A stretch of DNA of 64,000 nt. Origin: Reticulitermes lucifugus (lineage: Eukaryota; Arthropoda; Insecta; Blattodea; Rhinotermitidae). This document shows positions 33,628 through 44,196 of this stretch, piece after piece (within the stretch, counting starts at the first letter, position 1; each line of letters opens with the position of its first letter). Below the pieces are notes generated by a model that searched no databases, had not been told where the DNA came from, and worked only from the letters and a program-made list of their open reading frames with translations. Position numbers and translations under genes: made by a program. Location: contig JAKCWW010001014.1 of assembly GCA_026260175.1 (NCBI GenBank), forward strand, positions 1,630 to 65,629, written 5' to 3'.

Positions 33628-35681
33628 AAATGTCAATAGCGATATAACTAAGGCTATAATGTACGTTTCACTTTTCCGATATGACACTTATATAATGATT
33701 AATTTTGCGATGGCTAAGATCACAGAAAGACAGAGAAGGCACGGTGGTATTTTAATGTGGTTTTCCTGAATTCGCCTAAACGGATATAAAAAAAAGCACT
33801 GCGAAATCCACCGGACAAGATTTCAGCTTCCTAATTCCGTGCTTGAATATTCAGAACAAGACTGGTCTTACGCCACATATCATCCATTAGATACTTATAA
33901 TGCCGTTTCGAGAGCTTCTGAACTGTGCAGACCGCACCCGTATCGCGGGTCTTGGGTCCAGTATCCTGCGCAAGATCCGGGAGATTGATGTTGGTAGGAT
34001 TCCATGCTTTCAGTAAACTTCACAGTTCAATGGGATCCCAATTATAGGTCTTTACTTACGTTTCAAGGTTCTGGCCACATTTTATTTTTAGAGCTTCCAA
34101 ACATTTCAAGCCTGTAATCTAAAGAAATATACACAAGGGCTTCCGTTTGAAAATACCTTATTCTTACACCCCCTAACAACCCCAAACAGGTCTCAAAGGA
34201 GGCAGAACGACTTTCACGGAACCCGTGACAGAAGAGGTAAAAAAGATAAAAAAGGGTAGGGCATCCAACAGAATTCAACAAAAGAAACTCGGATATTCAG
34301 TAACACAAAGAGTGAGCACTGTTGAGTGGGAAACGTGTAGAAAATTGGAAACTGGACGAGGGAGAAATGTTAATACAGCTGTGGGCAGACGAGAGACCTG
34401 CAAGATCAAAAGAGAAAAAGAAGAAATAATACAATTCTTACTCAAGTATCTGAAACATTCAAGGAACTGAATACTTTTCAATACCTCCAAGGGCAGGCCT
34501 ATTTTACAGGAGAAGAATGCATTCCTCAAGTACACGTATAGTGTAAAAATATATCTACTAAGAAATATAATACCTTGCAGCAATAAAACTGAAGGCCCAT
34601 AATAGAATACACATATCTTTTGTACTAAATATACCGATGTGGCAATGCGACCTAATAATATAACTGGCGTGGTGTCGCTTAGCAAAAGGACTGTCGTAAT
34701 TTAATTTTCTCTCTTTCCTGATTGCCTTGAAATGCTACAATTCGTTAGGATATTTTGTTATAGTTAACATGCGAGGACGCGCAGTCGTTTTCCTTCATGT
34801 CGTGTGCCATTGTACACACGTCTCCCAATCAGCTAATGCAGCAGAACAAAGTATAACAAAAGCCATTACAGACTACAATGCGTGACTGAAAGACACGAGT
34901 TTGTACGTAAAAGTTATCGGAATGTAAATTTGCAGAATTCAGCCCTTTGCCAACGACAATAACAAATCAAAATTACTTTTACGAACAAGTTAAGAGACGA
35001 TTAAATTCGGGGAATGTTTGCTAGCATTTTGTTTGGAATCCTTTATCTTTCCGCCTAGTAATATCTATGTACTTAAAGATTAAGCTTTACAATACTAAGA
35101 CTTTGCTCAGTGTTTTGTATGGGTATACTGTAAGGCAATTCTGGCTCAGTGTGTAAAGTTGGATTTTCTTTTCACGGCACCTCCGTCTTATCTTTGTCTG
35201 GTCATCGAATGGGATTTTACGCGCGCTGGTGTGTGTGTGTGTGTGTAGGGCTAGGCCATTTATTTCCCTGAAAAATAAACGAAAGCTGGGTACACTAGTC
35301 TGGTCTCGAACAAGATAATGTATTCATGTGAACATCAAAAAATATGACGTAATGCGAAACTGTAAATGCTGTAGTGCCAAACCGCGTCTTTGGAGTATGA
35401 ACTCTTTGTTACGGATATCACAATGCATTATTACACAAAAATAATTAATTTCTGACAGGACAAATAATCGCTAATTTTTTTCACTTCCTAAGCTCTATGG
35501 AACAAAATCAGGCACAACAGTAGACTCTGCGGATTTATAGTTTCATATCTAACAAGAAATGTACAGTTTTGTGGCGAAACTCTGGCGTGAGATTACGAGC
35601 TGCTGTGTAAAATGTTTTTTGTAAATGTGACTACAGGTGTTTCACAAGTACACACTACCCATCTTAATTCAACACTGTGAA
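33628..35681. other. No gene seen
   Basis: Noncoding. Holds a short (GT)n run at 35229-35246. The overlapping frames at 34225-34470 (plus) and 34275-34685 (minus, 136 codons) have no recognisable domain; the longer one is hydrophobic and low in motif content. Confidence 0.5.
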
Positions 35682-35689
35682 CATTAGAA

Positions 35690-36121
35690 CAGTGGTTCCC
35701 TAAGCGTCCTCCGCGGATCCCAAGGGATCCGCGAACAGTTCCCAGGGGATCTGTGGATACATTTCTGTAATGGCTACTTTGAAGTTTACCTATTTTTTAA
35801 ATTAAAGGAATAATGTTTTGTTAATAATAATCGCGAAACTTCTCCAATTAGCGATATATTTATTTCGTATAACCGTTAGAATATCTAATTAAGAAACTAC
35901 TTGTAACCACGAAGCGAGCGACAATCAATTTAATTAAGGTGAAGTCATGCAATGCATTGTTACGTATGCTGCTGGAATGTATTCGTAGCTGTCTAAAATC
36001 ACTTCTGAGTGGATACCTACCATCCAGACATTCTATATTTACATGAGCAAGGATGTGAGAATCCGTGGTTATTTTTCGAAGCCAAAAGGGGTCCGCGAGC
36101 AAATAAGTTTGGAAAACACTG
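35690..36121. mobile_element. Non-autonomous hAT-type element, 432 bp, with 8-bp TSD
   Basis: CATTAGAA occurs immediately before (35682-35689) and after (36122-36129) the element, a perfect 8-bp target-site duplication as hAT transposases make. The left end starts CAGTGGTTCCCTAAGCG and the right end, read inward, starts CAGTGTTTTCCAAACTT. Both subterminal regions hold the hAT-like GTCCGCGGA/GGGGTCCGCGA words. No transposase domain is recognisable inside, so it depended on a transposase from elsewhere. Confidence 0.92.
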
Positions 36122-36129
36122 CATTAGAA

Positions 36130-36779
36130 TATTAAAGGAGTATGTTAATTGTTTGTTGAATAAAGGAATAGATACAATCAATAAAAATATTGAAAAGAAT
36201 AAAGAAGACACAATAAAATGTGCACAGAGACAGCTCTTTGTCCTTGGCCATGTGCTCGCCAAGGACACGTTAATCGCTGGTCTGTCATGCAGCATGCGTG
36301 CACAAGTGCCACAAGTCACTAGTCCTAGTCCTGTTTGAATTATTTTCAGGCTCTCGCGTGTCGCAGTGTTTTGATTATGACTACTGGTTCGTACTCCTGA
36401 GAGTCTGGGTTTGAATTTAGTTTTTCTCATAGTTTTCTCAATGCCTCAAAAATATCCAAGATGTCACTTTCAAATTGGCCACCACCCGCTTCCTATTTCT
36501 TTTTCAACCAATTCATTTTTGCTACTATGCACCATAATCTAATGACAAGCAGCCATTAAATAAACCAATAAACACACCATGTCGCCTTCGCTTAAGTTCT
36601 ATTCTGAGGAGTTGTCGCTACACCATATATTCACTATCAGCTAGACACAAGAGTCAGTCAAACTTGAATCGATCAGACGGTGAATTAAACAGCCAGTGGA
36701 AAACTTCATTAATTACAAAAGCGTTCTGTTGACTGCGAAACAGAAACTGGCATTATTGCACAAACTGTAGGACTTCGTT
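36130..36779. other. No recognisable feature
   Basis: AT-rich noncoding DNA. The minus frame at 36017-36430 (137 codons) runs across the hAT element edge and is not a gene. Confidence 0.55.
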
Positions 36780-37034
36780 CTTTTTATGGCGCAACTGCCC
36801 CTAGTGGGCCAGGTCCTCCTCATTATCTAGGCTTCACTATCACACTTAGACACACCACACTCGGTAGGATTCCTCTGGATGAGTGATCAGCCTGAAGCAG
36901 AGACCTCTAACCTGACAACACACAACACTGACAAGAGACAGACATCCATGCCCCCGACGAGAGTCGAACCCGCAATCCCAGCAAGCAAGCGGCCGCAGAC
37001 CCACGCCTTAGACCTTGCGGCCACTGGTATCGGC
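36780..37034 (-). mobile_element. SINE-A copy, full length
   Basis: On the minus strand the head has TGGCCGCAAGGTCTAAGGCG and a B box GGGTTCGACTCTCG, then the complete body, ending GGGCAGTTGCGCCAT followed by a short A-tail (T run at about 36780-36785). Possible short TSD around CTTCG. Confidence 0.92.
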
Positions 37035-37704
37035 TTCGCTGTAAATACAGCACTTAAATATTATCGGGAGATCGGATACATTGTATTTAAGCTTTGTTTC
37101 CAAAATTTTCGTCCGCTTCTTCAGCTGCAGCCTGTTCGGTCGTGAGGTGACATGTGACGCAACTGTTGAGATATTTGTAAAGAAGCCCTAGACAATAAAA
37201 GTCGCCCATCATAGGACCCACAATAAACAGGACAATATAACTCAGAACAACGGGTGCATAAACACAGGCGCCGAGAAAGCTTTAACAAAGCAGCAATTAC
37301 CTAGCGTAAAATACACACAAACATTCTTGACATTTACGAATTTTATTTTAAATTTATTTTTCGACAATACACATGTTTAGTGAAATAGTTATCCTAAGAA
37401 TAATTCCGACATTCACGCAGTAGGCCCAAATATTACCTACAGTGCGCTTACTTATGAAACTACACGTACATCTGTCACGTTCATGAGGTCTATCAGGCAA
37501 GTGGATTTGAAATCGCCCCCCTCCCAAAAAAAGGAGAGTTTTGATTACTTAGACTGAACGAAACTGAGTTTTATATCACCTGATATACTTTATCCTTTAA
37601 TAAACCCACTGAATCTCAAATGTGTTTAACTAACAAGAATAAAATATTGATTTCTATAACGTTATTACGTCCTGCATAAAATAAGGATTCTAGCCTCGTA
37701 CAAG
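37035..37704. other. No recognisable feature
   Basis: AT-rich noncoding DNA. Confidence 0.55.
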
Positions 37705-37915
37705 GGCTGATCACATGGCCGCACGGTGTAAGGTATCCTGTACAGTGGTTACTGAATGCACCACATGCCTCAATATTAAAAACCTCAGCAATCTGGCAGA
37801 ACAGTGTGTACATTCTACCACTGGAACACGGGGACTGTGGGTTCCGATCCCTGTAGGGGCTTGGATATATGCATACATGTCGTCCTGTATAAAAAGGCCT
37901 TGCAACGGGTCGACG
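37705..37915 (+). mobile_element. SINE-A-like copy with an expanded A-to-B box interval
   Basis: The head starts GGCTGATCACATGGCCGCACGG (A-box type) and further on has GGGGACTGTGGGTTCCGATCC (B-box type) then CTGTAGGGGCTTGGATAT and a trace of the body (TTGCAACGGGTCGACGG). In the other SINE-A copies the two boxes are about 50 bp apart, while here about 100 extra bases separate them. Either a small insertion split the promoter or this is a separate subfamily. Confidence 0.65.
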
Positions 37916-39610
37916 GAACCAAGCAGTCTTACAAAATGTTTACAAAGCAAGATTCATAAACGAGGCAAACAGGAGCTCCATATAGATTGACAGTCTCTTA
38001 TAAAGGGAAATTTTCTTTCCTTAAAAACACGTACAGTGCACAGCAATGTCCTTTTTGATGGAGCAGTGATCTGAAACACGCTTCAAAGTCGCTTTTGTTT
38101 GCAACATTTGGAAGCACCAGCTAGTAGTGCACTTATGACGATGAGTGAGAAGTCGAAGGAAGAGACTTAACCGGGGTTAACAGTAGGGTCAAAGCTTAAT
38201 GTGCTCAATGTAACTCTAACAAGGAAAGTCCCTTCGCTTGCACACATCCACACAACCCATTCATCCGATGTGGTGTCACTTTTCCTTTTGCCTTGTCACC
38301 ACTTTAAGATACTTTTTATTGCGACCTTTTTTGTCTGTCTTCCTAATCAACAAAAATTCCCACAACAACGAACATCATCTCAAATTCGTACCGTGGTGTC
38401 ATACCAGCTACGGAAAGGATAATTAATTAAAGAAACAACTACCGCAATAATAGTCTACGTAAGTTGTATTAACAACTATCAATAAAACACTGATATCTGT
38501 ATTATTTTTACAAACTTATGGTCACTTCTATACCTCTATATGATTAAGAAAATGGTGCAAAATACAAAAGGACTTCAACACGGGAAATTAAGAATTTACA
38601 CAAAAAAAACCTTGTCACAAGTTTGAACACAATCCTCAATAAAGAAATAAGAGTATAAGAGATACATATAGTTCCTAAAAAAGAAATGCAGACTTATAAA
38701 CAAAGAATAATGAAACAATGAAGGTTACTACGTATAGTCTAGTAGCTACTCACTGACTACACGACGACAAGTATCAGTCACTGCACTGAGAAACTCAAAT
38801 ATCGCAAGTATAGTAAGTTACAGCCAGTGGATGAAAGCTGTAAACAGAAAGTGCAATAAAATATGTGTTTAATTCGCAGAATAAATGTGGAACATCAAAT
38901 GAAAAGCTGACTCTCCTCCAGTAATCAGCTAATAGTTACGAAAGAATTACTTAACTTCAGAAATGCGTAAAATATAGCATTTTGTTTAAATACCAACAGC
39001 AATTAAATTATATAAAAATCAGAGCTTCTAAATCAACGAAAACTGAAATACTTCATTTTTGGTTCAGTTTCATTCCTGATTCCTGATAACTTTCAAGCGG
39101 CTGTGCCTTGAATGAGATCAAAACCTATTTCAAAATCTACAAATTCCATGTCAAGCTGTTCAGTACTTGAAAATGAAGCGTATTACTCTATAAAGTAAAA
39201 TACGTAAGGTTGCTGGCCAACAGAATGTGTGTCAAACAAACGTCGTCATGTTTGCGTGAAAAGTGACCGTGTCAAAAGAATTTACCCAATATCAAACATT
39301 TATTTCAATGAAGTAAGCTGATATTTATTTTGGATTCTTAAAGATAAAAAATAATAGAGGAAATCAATGAAATAAACACAAAAATAAACTTAGAGCTTAA
39401 GATAGAGTGGCCGACCCCACTGGTTCCTTCATTTCCATGCTATGCTACAGTTATGCTCTTCGTCATATTCCCAGTATAGTACATCAACAAAACACTTTCA
39501 GATATTTTCACGAATAGAATTTCACGGTAGGGTACAAGGGTACTTCCGAACAACCAGGCTATGGTAACATTACACGTAGGAGGTAGATTTGTCCCTGTGT
39601 TTTATTAAGT
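37916..39610. other. No recognisable feature
   Basis: Very AT-rich noncoding sequence, especially 38400-39400, without recognisable signals. Confidence 0.6.
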
Positions 39611-39862
39611 ACCACGCCACATGCTATCAAGGCGTTAGGGGGAATACAAGTGTAGATTCATGCATCCTTAACTTGGCGCTAGATAAAGACGAATGGTCAG
39701 TTTCTCTTATGAAAAAGTCCCCAGGACCCGCTGCATAGGAGAATAGGTGGGCCCCACCGCCTGCCTGAAGGCATTGGCGAAGAGAAATAAATCTCTGCCC
39801 GTGCTAGAAATCAAATCTTGACCTTTCAGCCAGTAACCTACTCAACATTACTCCTATTCTGA
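39611..39862 (-). mobile_element. SINE-D-like copy, strongly diverged
   Basis: Minus-strand blocks in family order: ACCACGCCACATGC (3' end), GTAGATTCATGCATCCTTAAC, TGGCGCTAGATAA, GGTGGGCCCCACC, GAAATAAATCTCTGCCC and AAATCAAATCTTGACC-TTCAGCCAGTAACC (head, promoter boxes eroded). An old copy with uncertain edges. Confidence 0.6.
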
Positions 39863-40941
39863 AGGAGGTTAATGATTTTTGGCAATATCTACGGTGCTAA
39901 ATTTATACAGGAGAGGAAAAAATGTTTCTGTTCATTTATCTAATCTAACCTTCAAAGTACACAGATTATTGGCAGCCATCCTTTTAATGTTCGGATATTC
40001 TTATTGTTTGGAGCCTTTAATCGTAGTTTAAAACGTCCGAGAACACATGTACAGTACATGGGCTATCAGCACAATAAAGGCCGATTTCATTCCACTAATT
40101 CAGTATGCACGTTTTGTGGTGTGGAACAGCGAAGAAGGTACACGATAAATGAAATACGGTTCAATGACACGAAAAACGATAACATTCACTGTATACGCAC
40201 GATCCTCAACGTCATTAGATACTGGATACCTGACCTCTGCCAACGCTACGCTACTCTGTGTCACAAGATACACAAAAGAAAGCGGAAGCACGTACAGAAT
40301 TATCTGCACTAAAAACAAAGGAATATTAATTTGAGTACGTAAGAACTGTCATTATATCGAAAGCACTGTCTTCATTACGTAGATCATACTTACCTAGTCT
40401 TGGACTACTTTGAATTTTAAGATTTTAAAATTCATACCGGGCAATAACGCAGCTGATAATTCACCGTCAGACGAAGGTAATATTCAAATACAATTTTTAA
40501 TTATCCTAACTCTGTATTTGACTAGTTAAGTAAGGAAAGAAGGGCAGTACTGAATGTTAGTGAAACAAAAGGTTCCTGTGTTCATAGTGACCAATTTCCT
40601 GCAGCTTCTAAGCAGCGCATAGCCAACCGTTTTTCCTCATTATGCAACAAAACAACCAGTCAACGGTGTGTTTATGATATATTCAGTGAAAACAGTAAGT
40701 GGGAAAATGTAGAAAGTGTTAACATATGAAAAGTGAAACGCGCAAAACATGAAACACGGAGGAAAGCTTTATCATGAGGGATAGGGCAGTTAAATGCTAA
40801 AAAGGGTATAGAAACACTTGAGGTTATGAAGGAAAGGGTAAGGATAATTTGCAAGTACAGTACTGTACACCACTGCTTTAATAAATGTTCTTCTAACATG
40901 TTCTTATTTTGTAATTAGCATCTATATAATTTTAAGTAAAT
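39863..40941. other. No gene seen; one doubtful coding relic
   Basis: The plus frame at 40004-40312 (102 codons) contains SVCTFCGVEQRRR preceded by GYQHNKGRFHS. This loosely resembles the Cys-x2-Cys tail found after the RNase H of some LINEs, but too weakly to call. The rest is featureless. Confidence 0.3.
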
Positions 40942-41193
40942 ATTTCTTTCTTTCTTTCTTTCTTTCTTTAACTTCTTCTACCTACTCGTTGTAGGAGTAG
41001 AGGGTTATTATTGCACACACTCGGTAGGAATCCCAAGGACGAGTGTTCAGCCAGACGCAGAGACCTCTACCTGACAATACACAACACTCACAAGACACAG
41101 ACATCCATGTCCCCGACGGGATTCGAACCTGCAATCCCAGCAAGCGAGCGGCCGCAAATCCACGCCTTTGACCGCGCGGCCACCGGGATCGGC
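40942..41193 (-). mobile_element. SINE-A copy with a different 3' end and (GAAA)n tail, TSD intact
   Basis: TTTAAGTAAAT occurs at 40931-40941 and 41194-41204 as a perfect 11-bp target-site duplication, fixing both edges. On the minus strand the head and first half are ordinary SINE-A (TGGCCGCGCGGTC, GGTTCGAATCCCG, up to ACCGAGTGTG). The usual second half is absent. In its place come CAATAATAACCCTCTACTCC, TACAACGAGTAGGTAGAAGA and a tail of GAAA repeats (TTTC at 40943-40969). Because the TSD is intact, the chimeric form was mobilised as such. Confidence 0.92.
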
Positions 41194-41198
41194 TTTAA

Positions 41199-41272
41199 GT
41201 AAATCTTACGAGATCTGCGCTCTTCTGGGATATTAGGCGGCGGAAGCCTAAAATCAAGGTAAATCTTACGAG
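41199..41272. repeat. 14-bp direct repeats around a 46-bp segment with a short hairpin
   Basis: GTAAATCTTACGAG occurs at 41199-41212 and 41259-41272. The 46 bp between contain TTAGGC...GCCTAA, a small hairpin. It could be a tiny insertion with TSD or a partial duplication. The first copy overlaps the TSD of the neighbouring SINE. Confidence 0.75.
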
Positions 41273-41701
41273 TTTGAAAAATTTACAGGAATTACACTTC
41301 TGCTCCTCCTATATGACTTCATGGCGGGACATGAACAACTTACTTTGCTTTTTTTTTTAAGTATTTCGATTTACCTTCATTCGAGACATGCCACCACCCA
41401 CGATATAATGCCACAAATTGGGTTGAACAAACAGTGGTGCTATATCGGGGGTTTTCTGTATTTATTCTGCTTATTTGGAGTGGACAATTTCGAAAAGATA
41501 TCCAACTGTTTCATCATATTAAGGCACTTTTAATTACATATTTATAAGAAGTAAACAAATTAGATTCAGATCTTTCGAACCGCTTGCTTCTGATACATTA
41601 TTCATTATATATAAAGACATACATTCCCCGCAGATTCTTAAACATAACTACGTGTAAACTTTTAATATAAATATAACTACATATGCATTACTACATAAAT
41701 A
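41273..41701. other. No recognisable feature
   Basis: AT-rich noncoding DNA. Confidence 0.55.
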
Positions 41702-41888
41702 CAGTCGAACCCGGTTATAACTATATCGGTTTATACGACACCTCGTCTATAGCGTTAGATATTCTGTGGTACCAATTAATTCCTCACTGTTAACCATAAT
41801 GTCACACTACTAGGTTGTAACAACACTCGTTTATATAACGACACAGAATATTCAGTCCCTTTCGTGACGTTATAACCAAGTTCGGCTA
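41702..41888. mobile_element. Pogo/Tigger-type MITE, about 187 bp
   Basis: Starts after a TA with CAGTCGAACCCGGTTATAAC; the other end read inward is AGCCGAACTTGGTTATAAC, a terminal inverted repeat matching at 16 of 19 positions. Words such as TATACGACACCTCG and GTCGTTATATAAACG typify pogo-type MITEs. No coding capacity. The flanking TA is clear only on the left. Confidence 0.75.
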
Positions 41889-42476
41889 AATTAGCTTTGA
41901 TTAACATTAAACGTAATAACGTCTCTTTAATAAAGTTGTACTTGCAGAACCATGTAATAACTGTTCCTTATATAAGTAATTATAAGTGAATTAGGATATA
42001 CATTACAAGCCCTAAAGCCTCGACGAGACATTTGGCTCCAAGTTACATTTTAGGTTTACTCGTTTCTTGAAGCCAGAGCAGGGTGTCAGGCTAACCTCAC
42101 ATTTCGCCCCACACAGGCTTCCTTTCATAATCATTTTATTATTAATATTTCGGTGCTACACAACCTCAAAATTTGATACACGTCGTCAAATAATGCAGAA
42201 TCGGGTAACATTAGATAAATAAATAATCGCTATAGAGCAGAGAAAACAAACCAATTGACAGAAGGCTCGGTTGGGTTCTGCAACTGTCTGGTTGTCATAG
42301 TAAAGCGAAACATGCCTGCCTCTGCCGAAAATAGAATCACAGCGATTAGGGCCAATTTATGACAGTAATGGACGCAATGTAAAAATAAATTTAGGGGCTC
42401 TACTCAACGCGTAGTGCGGAATTGATAATGCTGATACAGCAATGTAAGAATTTACATAGAAAACATATTTCAAAGT
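41889..42476. other. No recognisable feature
   Basis: AT-rich noncoding DNA. Confidence 0.55.
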
Positions 42477-42764
42477 GGGCCGGGATAGCGTGGTCGGTAT
42501 AGCGACTCGCTACGGGCTGGATGGTTCGGGAATCGAATCCCGGTGGAGACGAGATTTTCCGCACCGTCCAGACCTGCCCTGGGGCCCAAGTCTCCTGTAA
42601 GGGTACCGGGTCTCTTTCACCGGAGTAAAGCAGCCGGGGCGTGGCCTTGACCATCCAACCCCACCCAGTGCCGACGTTAAAGAAATAGTACAGCTACACC
42701 TCTACCCCTCCTCTGGGCCTTCATGGCCTGTTCTAGGGTCAACTTTATCTTCTTTTAACTTTTT
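42477..42764 (+). mobile_element. SINE-D copy, full length reference
   Basis: The head GGGCCGGGATAGCGTGGTCGG is followed by GCGACTCGCTACGGGCTGG and a B box near GGAATCGAATCCCGG. The complete body includes GACCTGCCCTGGGGCCC, GGGTACCGGGTCTCTTTC, AGTGCCGACGTTAAAG and CCTCTACCCCTCCTCTGGGC, and ends TTCATGGCCTGTTCTAGGG. Flanks ACATATTTCAAA (42463-42474) and ACATATATGAAA (42765-42776) look like a TSD with two differences. Confidence 0.93.
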
Positions 42765-42784
42765 ACATATATGAAACAAACCCT

Positions 42785-42918
42785 GAAATACAACCACCCC
42801 TTTCGGCTACCCCACTCGAACACTGGGGCTCCATGCAGCCAGCCACAAACACTGCCGTAGGTTTAACCCAGCGCTGATAAACATTCAGCCAGTCAAGTGT
42901 CTAACTGAGCTAGAAGCT
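42785..42918 (-). mobile_element. tRNA-derived SINE, diverged, related to D
   Basis: On the minus strand CTTCTAGCTCAGTTAGACAC has an A-box-like segment, followed by TGACTGGCTGAATG, and a B-box position reading GGGTTAAACC (one change from GGTTCAAACC). GGCAGTGTTTGTGGCTGG and GCCCCAGTGTTCGAGTG follow. It lies 20 bp from the oppositely oriented SINE-D copy. Family placement is tentative. Confidence 0.55.
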
Positions 42919-44041
42919 TACACATGAGTACTTTCATTTTTTAATAACAATGAAAGAAAACTAGCCACATCTTTAGACTGGACAAATAAGTTAATTGTTC
43001 TCCTCTACGCTTGCATGCAAACGCAGGGACAGTAAAACTGAAAAGTCAAAGTCCACTCTTCGCACTCTCTTCCTATTCAGGCATCTTGCTATTTCTATTT
43101 TGACGCAATGTAACTTACGTAATTGATACAGCATCATTAAAAACAAATCGATATGCAAACATCCGTTAATCGACACTAAACACAGGGCATTTGACACGGC
43201 GTAACAAATAACCGACGTTTTTGTCATTGTTTTGGCTTTTAAGTGATTGATCAGGTGCCAGGAAAAACTGAAACGTGTAGTTGTGAAAGTCTGCAGCAGC
43301 TAGCATCTGTTCGATACGGACACAAGCTGTCTCATTTGTAGAAGACTTAGTTCCTCCCACTTAGTCCCATTCATAACTCCACAACAAACGGATGGCGACA
43401 GTGACATGAAGATGACAGGTGTGATGTCACCGGATGAGTTGACTGGACGCTCGGTCAGTCACCAGCAGGTGGCTAACCTCTTACGTAACTACAAAATACT
43501 GTAACGCCTCAGTACATCTCTGCCATGTTGCCAGATGCACTATGATCAACAGCATCAGCATCTATCTGCAACATCCTCATACACTAGTGTTGCAGATAAA
43601 ATTGCAGTTTAGTTTGGGGCAACTGAAAAGTATTTTTGAAGTCTTCTTGGCTTCTTGTTCTTGCACAACGGACTGCATGTAAATTCCTCGAGTTTCAACG
43701 GATATTCTTTCACAGTTTTAGTTTGCAAGTTCGAATGAGATTGCTGTTTGCAACGTGCTGGTATTTTTAATCTAACTTAACTCCCTGCAACAGAAGTTCT
43801 ATGAAAAGTTAATTACTTGCTCAGATATTCAAGAAAGTCCCCACGTTTTATGGAACACGATGGTTCATTACAGTGTACACAAAATCCCGCCACTGCCCCC
43901 TTTCCTGATACAAATAAATCCAGTTCGCATGCTCTCGCACTATTCCTATAGGATCTATTTCAATTTTGTCCTCTAATTGCTATTAAATATTTTTTTTACT
44001 AGAACCTACATTCAGTCTGTAGTACCGTCTGATGAAATTAG
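42919..44041. other. No recognisable feature
   Basis: Noncoding. Frames at 42991-43227 and 43166-43360 lack motifs. Confidence 0.5.
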
Positions 44042-44196
44042 TGCATGGATGTCTGTCTCTTGTGAGTGTTGTGTGTTGTCAGGTAGAGGTACCTGCGACG
44101 GACCCGTCACTCGTCCAGAGGAGTCCTAACGAGTGTGATCGTGGAGCCCTGATAATGAGGAGGCCCTGGCCCACTAGGGGCTGTTGCGCCATGGGG
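44042..44196 (+). mobile_element. SINE-A copy, 5'-truncated
   Basis: Starts at the post-B-box segment (GCATGGATGTCTGTCTC) and runs through AGTGTTGTGTGTTGTCAGG, ACTCGTCCAGAGGAGTCC, GATCGTGGAGCCCTGATAAT and GGCCCACTAGGGGCTGTTGC to CGCCATGG. The promoter is missing, as expected of a 5'-truncated retroposon. A small deletion removes the GGTGTGTCTGAG block. Confidence 0.93.

Noticed and set aside
34275-34685. 136-codon minus-strand open frame
   Set aside because: Leu/Ser/Phe-rich translation of AT-rich DNA with no domain, no conserved pattern and a competing frame on the other strand.
36017-36430. 137-codon minus-strand open frame
   Set aside because: It crosses the precisely defined right edge of the hAT element at 36121, so it cannot be an ancestral gene, and it has no recognisable domain.
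40004-40312. Zinc-knuckle or RNase H-type tail of a LINE (SVCTFCG)
   Set aside because: One Cys-x2-Cys pair and loose spacing only. No His/Cys partner in the expected place and no upstream RT or RNase H motif.
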